Below are positions 56,701-64,000 of a stretch of DNA of 64,000 nucleotides, piece by piece; the first letter of the stretch is position 1, and every line of letters starts with the position of its first letter. The translations under genes were made by a program, and so were the position numbers. The notes beneath the pieces are model-generated. The model worked only from the letters and a program-made list of their open reading frames with translations, was not told the DNA's origin and searched no databases. The stretch is from NCBI RefSeq assembly GCF_932276165.1, contig NC_063991.1, positions 3,339,001 to 3,403,000 of the forward strand, written 5' to 3'. Source of the stretch: Plutella xylostella (lineage: Eukaryota; Arthropoda; Insecta; Lepidoptera; Plutellidae).

Positions 56701-59700
56701 TACTGCTGCTGATTCTAGTCTGTGCTCCAGTCAAAAGTGGCTTTTCACCTTGACCTAAGATAAGAAAATTTATCAAAGCGCTAAATTCTGGGTAAAATTT
56801 TGTCAGTGAGCATGCTGCTACACCCAATAGCCTAGTCTGTGCAGCTGTCAAAAGTGTATTTTTTGCAAAAAGTGCTAAAAAACAGGAAGAAAATATATCA
56901 GTGAGCAATGCCACACTCACGGGCTGATCCTCCAATCTGTGTTTCAGCTTCTTATGAAGCTCTATCCCCTTGGCAGAGACGAATGAGTATCCGCAGCGCG
57001 CGCACACGAAGTCAGAAGGGTGTTAATATGTGTAGTAATATAATAGAAGACATAGGATGGAATTTTATCAGTGAGCATGCCGTTTCACCTCAACCGAAAA
57101 TAAGAGGGTAGTGTTTTATAAGTGAGCATGCTACACTTACGGTCCTCCAAATCTGTGCTTCAGCTTCTAGAGCGTGGGATAGCCTCTTGCTCATATAGTA
57201 GTACGTAGGGTGCAAATTTATCAGTGCTACTCACGGGCTGATCTTCCAATCTATGCTTCAGCTTCTTATGCAGCTCTATGCCCTTAGCGGAGACGAAGGA
57301 GTATCCGCAACGCGCGCACACGAAGTCTGACGGGTGTTTTATACGCACGTGGCCCATGTACGTTGTGAAGCGACTGTGGGTAGACAATACATTAAATAAC
57401 CTATAGATAGATAGATAAATAATTCTTTATTGCACACACAAACATAAATTACACAAGGAAATGTACAATATAGACGGTACAAATGGCGGCCTTATTACTA
57501 AGAGTAATTTCTTCCAGACTACCTCGGAGGAGAGAAACTATACAAGAAAAGGGGAAAGTGCAAAAAATTACAAACAGAACATATAACAAGGAGAAAATTA
57601 CAAATGTATATACCAAATCTATACCTAGTAATAGGTAATATAAATAAACTACATACATCATACTTATATACTTAAATAAATACATACTATTATATATATA
57701 ATCATATATTACGCTGGTAAGGATAATTTAGTGAGATAGTGCTTGTTCAGCAAAGTTTTAAAAGATGCAAGTAACATGTAGCCAACAACTCTAAAAGTAG
57801 CATAAAGCCGAGCTTAACTGGCGGCTAAACTAAGTTAGTTCGCATAGTTGAGCCAGTTTTTCATACATGTGCGTCCACCGCAAACTATGCACTACGTATG
57901 AAAAACTGTCTCAACTATGCGAGCTAACTTAGTTTAGCGGGCTGTGGACGTTTGGCTTAACTCTTGCACTGCTAAGCCGCTTTTGATAAAGTATGGCTAA
58001 GAACAGTCAAGCACACGCCTATGACCAAAATAAAAAACAAATCGAATCAGCCGTTTCGAAGCTATGCTACCACAGCAAGATACAAACACACAATAAATAT
58101 ACAGACACACAGAAAGACAGACAGTTTAAACTTGGAACATTCCTCTTTTTTGTTAACGGTTAAAAAGGGGGAAAAACTGTAATATAACATAGTAGAAAAA
58201 ACAGTAGGATAACTTACACGAACTCTTCCGGGCAGTGCGGGCACTGATACTTGGTGCCCTTGTGCCAGCGCTCGTGCAGCCGCGCCGTCTGTCTGTGAAT
58301 AGACAGATTATACAATATACGTAACAATTTGTAGCATATATTTAGTACTAGCTGTTCCCGCGCGCTTCGCTTCGCCTTAAAAAGTTTTCCCGTGGGAATT
58401 CCGGGATAAAAAGTAGCCTATGTTCTTTCCCAGGGTCTAGACCGTATGTATACCAAATTTCATTCAAATCCGTTCAGTAGTTTTGGCGTGAAAGAGTAAC
58501 AGACAGACAGACAGATAGACAGACACAGTTACTTTCGCATTTATAATATTAGTTAGGATTCTGTGCCTCTAGCTAGACTCTAGACTCAAGACCTCCTCGT
58601 TAGAGAAGTACTTATATTCTGTGCTCTAAACACACTAAAAAATAATTAACCTCCTTTACCTTACTAAGTTTTATCTGCTTTATACGGTTGCTTCAGAACC
58701 ACTCCTAATAACAAGATTTTCGCGCAAGTATTCTCTAATTTGTATAAATAGATTTTTGTATGTGTGAGTCAGAATGCAGTGACACAGAAGTAGTATCTCA
58801 GTGTGTTATGTGCAGTTATAAAATAATATAAGTGTTAAATAATTAATGTTAACCTTACTTGTTTTTATTTCAAATATTTAATTGTTTACCAACTACTTGT
58901 TATATTTCTAACTACCTAAGTTTATTGAATTGTATACTAAACGGAAGAGCGGGGCCCCACTGGCACAGGTTTCTTTTAACTTACAAGTGAGGCTCTGGTC
59001 ACTACTTTGTTACTGAATTTGTAGAAAGAAATAAACTATTCTTTGATTCTTTGATTCTTTGAATATGTTTCGGTCTGAACACTCACTCCTCACTTAACTG
59101 TTGCTGTTTGGTAAAACAGCTACATCTGAACCTTAGTGTGTAATGTGCAGTTATGTATTTGTGAACCTGAGTGTGTCATCTGCAGTTTGGTATTTGTGTG
59201 TGCATTAGTACATACACTCAACACTTAACGATGCGTAATGACATAGACATGTGCAGTTATATATTTATGCGTGATTGTACTATTTAATTTAATTCATCAC
59301 TTACCGATGTGTAGTGACATAGACACAGCAGTTGCAGCTGAACCAGTGCGTGTTGATGTATTTGTTCATTGTTTGTGTTTGTGTGTGTTCGTGTGTGTGT
59401 GCACATTCACTCAACACTTGTCGATTTGTGGTGACATACACGCAGCTACTTCTGACCTTGAGTGTGTCATGTGCAGTTATAAATTTGTGTGTGCAAGTAA
59501 ATATGTATTTCTGTGTGTGTACATTAAAGTGTAATTTACATTAATTCATAACTTACCGATGTGTGGTGACATAGACACAACAGTTGCAGCTGAACCGGTG
59601 AGTGTGATGTGCAGTTATATGTTTGCGCAGCGCGTGCGGCTGCTTGAAGTGAGTCTTGCAGATTTTACACGTGTACTCTCCGCACGCCTGGGAATTGATA

Positions 59701-62700
59701 GAATATTTAAAAAAAAAACTTAAAATACGGTATGCTTTCTATCCATTTTACGTATCTTAGCTGTCTATGAGCATAGCTATTCCATAGCTTAGAAGGACCT
59801 CATCAGAAAGTTAAGAAATAAGTTATTCGTAATTTATTTATTTATATAAGGCACATCACAGGGTTCCGCTCATCTGGCCTAATCTTTATTGCCCAAAACT
59901 CGTTTCGTATAACTCGTAAGGTCTAAACTTTTTTAGCCGAATCATCACTTCGTCAAGACTTACGTGGCCTAAGGCTTGTTTCGCCTAAAACTCTTAAGGC
60001 ACAATCTTGAAACATCTAAGTATCGTTTGCTCAAATTTATTTTAGTGTAGGTATAATCTTGTTTCTCTTAATATTATGTTAAAAAATTAAATATAATGTA
60101 GTAAATGTACAAATTTATCTACATTCAGAAAATCACGATGGTGAATGACTATTTTAACATTTTGGCCATATCATTATTAGGCTAAAAAAGATTATGCGAA
60201 ATAACTTTTTACTAAACGAGATTAATGCCATACGATTTTCGGCGAAACGAGGCTTTGACCAAACGTTACTATGCAATACGAGATTAGACAAATAAAATTT
60301 AGCCCAAAAAAGGTAGAACCCACATCACACCATATAAATTGTGTAATAAGTTATTCGTAATAGTACTTAATAGTACGTAATGAGCTATGGAATAGCTATG
60401 CTCATAGACAACCAACATAGATCTTAAAATCTTTAAGAAAAATGGCACTTCGACTGATATGATTGATCCCCTGTGGCTGCCATATTGATAAAACCATTGA
60501 GATATAGTCAAACTCTTGAGTGGAGACCTACATGATTGAACAATGATTATGATGGAAATAAATAAAATTGACACTAAAAGTAATAAATTAAGTAAGAACT
60601 TACATCAGTATGCCTGACCATATGTGTCTCGTACGCATCTTCATCCAAAAATCCTTTATAGCATTCAGTACACTTGTACACCGCATTTTTATAATTAGAA
60701 GACTCTTGTCTTTTCTCTATTTCAGCTATCTGCTCCTCATAAGTCAAGTCTATTATTGTGAACAACGTTTCGTTTAGATCTTCATTCAAAAACGGTTTTC
60801 TACGTCTATCGATTTTAGGTTCTGTTGGATCTTTTTTAACGGCCTTCTTGCGAACTTTTGCAACCTTTTTGGCTGGTTTTTTCTCCTCTTTTTTCTTTTT
60901 AAGTTTGGCCTTTTTCAGTTGGTTTATAGGTATGCTGTCGCACGAAGAGTTATCCGACGGAATGAAATTGTCGTTTTCTTCATAATTGCTTTCTATATGA
61001 TCAGTGTCGTTTATTTTTGCCGGTTCCATGTTATCATCAAAATTGGGTTCGTCGTCGAAGAATGTGTTATCATCATCTTCGTTTTTTACTTCTATAGCTT
61101 CTGCTACGTTAACTTCGTGTAGCGAAGGAGGTTCATCCATTTTGTTTTCTTTTATTTTTAAATCTTCAGCTGTTTCTGTGATGAGTAAGTACTGGTGGTC
61201 AGGTACAATGTGGACTGTCAGCGGGGAAGTGAGGTTGTTCGCTTCTCGATCAATAGATTTTATGTTCTGTTCCGTTAGCTGAAACCAAAAAATATGGTTA
61301 ACATCAGCCGAGAAATGTAAACTTAAGTTTTTATATTATTTTTGTTTTGTAATTTTTGTTCTTGGTGTAAATAAAGTGTATTGGGTTTTATAGTATTGTA
61401 TTTGACCAATGAGATTTGGAATATAACTATAAATATTACCACAAAACAACAAACAACCTACCCTCTGTTCGCTAGTGAGCAGCGCCGTCAGTATCGCGTC
61501 GGCGCGCACAGCGAGCATATGCTCGATGGCGTGTTCTAACGCTTTTATTACATGGCCTCTTTATCTATGGTATCTAATATTAAATCTATAAGTAGATCGT
61601 ATTCCACAATGTATTATATATACATATATTTCTGTCATCAGGACAATGGGGACTACCGTTTTTTTGCTCACCAGTTGGCGCCACTGTCGACTGAGGTTAA
61701 GAGGTACCATAGCTGTCAAACTTATCAAAGGCGACTTCATCAAATTGGCGCGAAATAAAGTTTTAAAATCTTGAATCTTATAAGCTTATTCATTATAAAA
61801 TAACTATCATCATATCGAGTTACTATCCCGCAATGTTGTGCAGATGCGTTATGTTCGGAAAGAAAAGGAGGACATATGTTACCAAGTGATAAAACTGTTC
61901 TAAAACAGTGGCTTGTGAAATAATTATTATCCGACAATCTCGTGTTTGTGAAAATCATTATAACCAATTTCAGAAAGAACATAATGTAAAGAAGGATTAG
62001 GCATTTAATAAATACAATAAAAATAAAAGAGTTACACACTGATTTAACTTTTATTTATCCTTTCCGTTTAAACACACTGCTATACAAAAAATATAACACA
62101 TTAGTAATCCACACAATGAATGCTGGTTGAGTTGTTATTTGAATCTAAATAATGGTAGTATAGTATACTAAGTATTCTATTATTTGTGAGGGTGTCAGTA
62201 CCTGCACCTAGCTCACTCGAATGGAGCCTTTGTGCATGTCGCCTTAAGGTCTAAACTCCACTCCTAAGCTTGGACCATTTCCTACCACGCTGGTCCTCTG
62301 CAGGTTTGTGGGTTCGAAAATCTAGATATGCAGGTTTTATCACGATGTTTTCATTCACCGTAAGAGCGATGGTATGTACGGTGGCCTGCGCCTAAAAGTA
62401 TACAGGCGGAGATTTTAAAATAGCGATCTCAAGCTAACATGCTGCTCAAGCACATCCACATAAACACCACTGCTACACACATCACACACAACACGTCCCT
62501 GGATTTATAACAGATGTAGCTGGTCCCTTCATCATCAGGGATCGCTATTTAAAAACTCCGCCTGTATACTTTTAGGCGCAGGCCACCGTACACTGTGCAT
62601 AAATTCCAAAGTAGTTACTCATTGGTGACAATATCTAGATCTGGAGTTTCATTTTTAGTGTTCACACTGCTATACAAAGTTTCTGAAGGCCACTCAACAG

Positions 62701-63496
62701 TATACACTGAATCATTTTGTTGTATGATGCTGTCCTCTACGTTTCCAACCAAGTTACTGTTACGGTCATAGTCTTGGTGTCTGTAAAAAGAAAAAACATA
62801 GCTGTTATCTAAGCAAACAAGCATACATTTCGTAAAAAATAAGTTTGTAAACAGTAAACAAACTAACCTCTGAATTAGCTGCTCTTTGAGACCGCTTATT
62901 TATGCGCCTCTTTTCCTTAATTCAGCTTTCAAAGCATGCGCAACTGCACATTCATCGATAAATAATCCATATTTGCGATAATTTCGCGAAGAAATCACTT
63001 TTCAACAGGGAAATGAACGAAAATATAATTTATCACGAAGCCCGCCAAACAAATTATATGAAAAGTAAAATGTCACTTAACCTCAGTCAACACCAGCGCC
63101 CCTAGCGGCAAATTCACACGCGTTAGCCCCCATTGTCTTGCATATAAGCAAGTAATATGATAATGGCGGACGAAATCTCTATGCCCCTTCCTACTACCTA
63201 GCTAAACGATGCCATTTCCACTTTGTTCTTTTTTTATCTATGACACGCTCATAGATAAAAAAGATGTATGTATAATGTTTTTTATTAAAGAAATAGATGG
63301 CGTTATATTTTATTTTTAGGCTTAAATTATTGCGATGACTGTAAGTATATGTAGTTCAACCTACCCTCTGTTCACTAGTAAGCAGAGCCGTCAATATCGC
63401 GTCGGCGCGCACGCACTGGTCTCTTAGCCGAGCGCCCGCCGCCGCGCGCCGCGCGCACAGCGCGCATATGCGCGTTGGCAGACGCACGTCCGATAG
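47796..63496 (-). CDS. ZAD-type C2H2 zinc-finger protein, 5'-incomplete, 672 residues visible
   Basis: A probable DNA-binding transcription factor of the insect ZAD family. Eleven exons, in gene order, are 63365-63496, 60604-61278, 59557-59687, 58218-58292, 57235-57373, 55946-56049, 54939-55089, 50733-50864, 49927-50127, 48810-48956 and 47796-47927; the sum is 673 codons including the stop. The first visible exon (LPTRICALCARR ... LRDQCVRADAIL) matches the second half of a ZAD domain; its first CxxC half must lie to the right of the window. Exon 2 is an acidic linker followed by a Lys-rich patch (KKKKEEKKPAKK) and finger 1. I count eleven C2H2 fingers, several split by introns: YKCTEC, YTCKIC, FSCNCC, YQCPHC, FVCARC, PLCSLC, IPCEQC, CMCEVC, FKCELC, YTCAVC and FKCEMC. 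A basic segment (KGQRKPRDGKSQRKERDARR) precedes finger 7. TGEKP-type linkers occur only before fingers 9 and 11. The target is unknown. Confidence 0.88.
47945..48125 (-). repeat. LINE 3' end fragment in zinc-finger intron
   Basis: It contains ATTCTTTATTTCTACAC, ATGTACAAATGGCGGCC and GCGATTTCTTCCAGGCAACC, and mirrors 47100-47280. It lies immediately upstream of the last exon. Confidence 0.5.
49118..49188 (-). pseudogene. Truncated copy of zinc-finger exon 48810-48956
   Basis: It repeats the acceptor (TACCCTCAG) and first 50 or so bases of the exon, encoding IHTGLKPFKCEMCGKCF with one change right after (K to M). It then diverges before the zinc-binding His residues and has no donor. It lies upstream of the intact exon in transcription order, so splicing to it would truncate finger 11. 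Confidence 0.75.
49653..49893. repeat. Tc1/mariner-like MITE, TA-flanked, copy 2
   Basis: The perfect inverted ends are CAGGGTGTTGCAAAAAGGGT and ACCCTTTTTGCAACACCCTG, flanked by TA on both sides. An inner hairpin is built on AATATTCATT. It is related to 19856-20001. Confidence 0.8.
52137..54487 (+). pseudogene. Reverse transcriptase remnant of the RTE-like element
   Basis: The frames 52137-52583, 52580-52820 and about 53129-54487 are pieces of one protein, broken by a frameshift and an insertion. The last piece alone holds the whole finger-palm RT core and the C-terminal region. The catalytic YADD is at about 53729-53740. Confidence 0.8.
52823..53127 (-). repeat. Insertion with (AAAT)n tail inside the retrotransposon
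   Basis: The RT frame reads ...TLVQLFN up to 52822 and resumes at about 53129 with AVYDTGHIPKDW, so about 300 bp was inserted between these points. On the minus strand the insert ends in TGTAAATAAATAAATAAATA, a retroposed tail. It is probably a SINE or LINE 3' end. Confidence 0.65.
55305..55538 (+). repeat. tRNA-derived SINE, type I, plus strand
   Basis: GACGACCAAATGGTGAAGTG, then GGTTCGATTCCCGGTTGGGG, then the type I body ending GATGCCCCCACATTTTTATT. It lies between zinc-finger exons 54939-55089 and 55946-56049. Confidence 0.75.
55660..55865 (+). repeat. LINE 3' end with (ATCTT)n tail
   Basis: TGTCTGGAAGAGATTACTTT, AATAAGGCCGCCGATTGTAC and TGTGCAATAAAGAGTATTTT are followed by TATCTT units. 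It is the reverse of the fragment at 57400-57560. Confidence 0.55.
56066..56336 (-). repeat. tRNA-derived SINE, type II, copy 2
   Basis: It is near-identical to 21868-22134, including CTTGTACTAATGTACTCCCT and CGAACCCGGGACCTTCGGC. It lies just upstream of the acceptor of zinc-finger exon 55946-56049. Confidence 0.75.
56582..56683. repeat. Palindromic MITE, family G, copy 1
   Basis: AACTAAGTTAGTTCGCATAG and CAAACTATGCACTAAGTGTG, then AGCTCAACTATGCGACC. It is the same as 57817-57958, but one end is lost. Confidence 0.6.
56916..57024 (-). pseudogene. Truncated copy of zinc-finger exon 57235-57373 (copy 2)
   Basis: It repeats the 3' part of the exon, from HPSDFVCARCGYSF to HRLEDQP, together with the GTGAGT donor. 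About 90% of bases match and the codons are conserved. The 5' part and the acceptor are missing. It lies downstream of the intact exon in transcription order. Confidence 0.75.
57135..57173 (-). pseudogene. Short third copy of the same exon end
   Basis: GAAGCTGAAGCACAGATTTG and GGACC with a GTAAGT-like donor. Only the last 30 or so bases of the exon are represented. The intervals between copies share TTATCAGTGAGCATGC. Confidence 0.6.
57400..57720 (-). repeat. LINE 3' end with (TAGA)n
   Basis: GATAGATAGATAAATAATTC, GTACAAATGGCGGCCTTATT and AGTAATTTCTTCCAGACTAC. It lies directly upstream of exon 57235-57373. Confidence 0.55.
57817..57958. repeat. Palindromic MITE, family G, copy 2
   Basis: The arms TAAACTAAGTTAGTTCGCAT and ATGCGAGCTAACTTAGTTTA are inverted. 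The inner arms AGTTTTTCATAC and GTATGAAAAACT are also inverted. Confidence 0.7.
58347..58556 (+). repeat. Dispersed repeat (copy of 23349-23583)
   Basis: CTAGCTGTTCCCGCGCGCTT through GGGTCTAGACCGTATGTATA and a short GACA run to TTCGCATTTATAATATTAGT. It lies upstream of exon 58218-58292. Confidence 0.7.
59861..60320. mobile_element. Non-autonomous MULE copy (deleted) with 9-bp target duplication
   Basis: CACATCACA stands at 59852-59860 and 60321-60329. The left and right ends match the terminal arrays of the element at 27113-29622 (CATCTGGCCTAATCTTTATT and AACGTTACTATGCAATACGA), but the transposase gene is absent. It is 460 bp long and lies in the intron between zinc-finger exons 59557-59687 and 60604-61278. 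Confidence 0.85.
61455..61530 (-). pseudogene. Truncated copy of ZAD exon 63365-63496 with internal deletion
   Basis: The last 45 or so bases of the ZAD exon and its GTAGGT donor are repeated with four differences noticed (VRADAILTALLTSEQR). The copy then jumps across 47 bases of the original, between two GCGCGCAC repeats, to GCATATGCTCG, so the CxxC residues are lost. Confidence 0.65.
62185..62630 (-). repeat. Bm1-like SINE split by a MITE
   Basis: The body words match 23765-24098: AAGCTTGGACCATTTCC, ACCACGCTGGTCC, TTCACCGTAAGAGCGATGG, and after the insertion ATAAATTCCAAAG. The tRNA head is missing. Confidence 0.65.
62380..62587. repeat. MITE family C with GTAC target, copy 2
   Basis: GTAC flanks both ends (62376-62379 and 62588-62591). 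The inverted ends are GGTGGCCTGCGCCTAAAAGT and ACTTTTAGGCGCAGGCCACC. The interior is inverted relative to 40357-40569. It is inserted into the Bm1-like SINE. Confidence 0.8.
62615..62960 (-). pseudogene. SAP-domain gene fragment with in-frame stop
   Basis: Minus strand. A terminal exon, 62615-62780, has a good acceptor (TTTTTACAG) and 54 codons to TAA (HQDYDRNSN ... DLDIVTNE). An upstream piece ends at a GTTAGT donor at 62868 and fits it in phase. Its frame reads HALKAELRKRGA, then TAA (62900-62902), then ISGLKEQLIQR. Ignoring the TAA, this is a good match to the SAP DNA-binding motif (LKxELxxRG..SGxKxxLIxR). Coding-like composition and splice signals argue for a real gene or recent pseudogene inside the zinc-finger intron, on the same strand. 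I saw no start codon or further exons. Confidence 0.5.
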
Positions 63497-63612
63497 CTGT
63501 GGGGGGATAAGAGTGATTAAGATGCTAATTAAAATAATAAGTTAGGCTATAACAGCCACCAGAGAGCACACGAGAGAAGCTCGCAGTCACACTGACCGAA
63601 CACGGTCTGGAG

Positions 63613-63765
<153 letters not shown>

Positions 63766-63770
63766 TGATC

Positions 63771-63955
63771 ATCAGGAACCCACTACTGCGGCTCGGATCT
63801 CCTTAAAATAAAGGAAAGGGTTTAGGCCTAGTCCGCGCTGGCCTAGTGCGGGTTGGTGGACCCCAACACAAGCAAGCATGTTCTGAGAGAGTTGTCGGGT
63901 AAGTGGGCAACCTGACTGTCAGATGTTTTCAAGCTACCCCAAGGCCTCTGTCAAT
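63771..63955. repeat. Dispersed repeat (CCCCAACACAAGCAAGC family)
   Basis: It contains GGTTTAGGCCTAGTCCGCG, GACCCCAACACAAGCAAGC, CAGATGTTTTCAAGCTACCC and AAGGCCTCTG. It is the most complete of the copies seen here (see 6262-6415). Confidence 0.6.
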
Positions 63956-64000
63956 ACTAGGTACTTATGATGATAATGATGAGCTAACTTGTTTTATTGG

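Overview
The window is nuclear DNA of an insect, almost certainly a moth or butterfly. The evidence is AT-rich sequence with short phase-consistent exons, GT/AG introns packed with small palindromic repeats, tRNA-derived SINEs of lepidopteran type, LINE 3' ends with (TCTA)n or (AAAT)n tails, an RTE-like retrotransposon, and a CLIP-domain protease of the insect Snake type. No prokaryotic, viral or CRISPR feature is visible. Exon models were built by hand from splice sites and reading phase; except where stated, every exon joins its neighbour in frame.

Genes from left to right. (1) 5405-11847 (+), 5' incomplete: exons of a small basic protein that may be a muscle protein, with two alternative C-terminal exons. 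(2) 12357-14624 (+): a 382-residue Glu/Ala-rich helical protein. (3) 18170-26175 (-): a complete 12-exon, 449-residue beta-tubulin of a divergent isotype. (4) 27113-29622: a MULE-type DNA transposon carrying a FLYWCH plus MULE-transposase gene broken by one stop codon. (5) 29754-30614 (+): a complete two-exon TMEM267 orthologue of 205 residues. (6) 32219-41119 (-): a complete nine-exon CLIP-domain, Snake-like serine protease of 419 residues. (7) 42872-42944 (-): an intact tRNA-Val(UAC). (8) 47796-63496 (-): a gene for a ZAD-type protein with eleven C2H2 zinc fingers, whose first exon(s) lie beyond the right edge; it hosts a 2.4 kb RTE-like retrotransposon (52095-54514), several SINEs, a small MULE copy and a broken SAP-domain gene fragment.

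The genes do not form a pathway. Much of the information lies in mobile DNA: a hAT fossil with an 8-bp target duplication; two MULE copies with 9-bp target duplications and subterminal arrays of about 16-bp degenerate words; a third element (32574-33738) with the same architecture and 9-bp duplications but different words; a fourth TIR element (37663-39272) with its own repeated word; and many 100-220 bp palindromic MITEs.

A second theme is truncated exon copies lying in introns next to the intact exon. They occur in three genes (10151-10319; about 35892-35917; 49118-49188; 56916-57024; 57135-57173; 61455-61530), and most keep only one splice site.

Limits: function calls rest on family motifs recognised by eye. 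The names of genes 1 and 2, the 5' end of gene 1 and all untranslated regions are uncertain.
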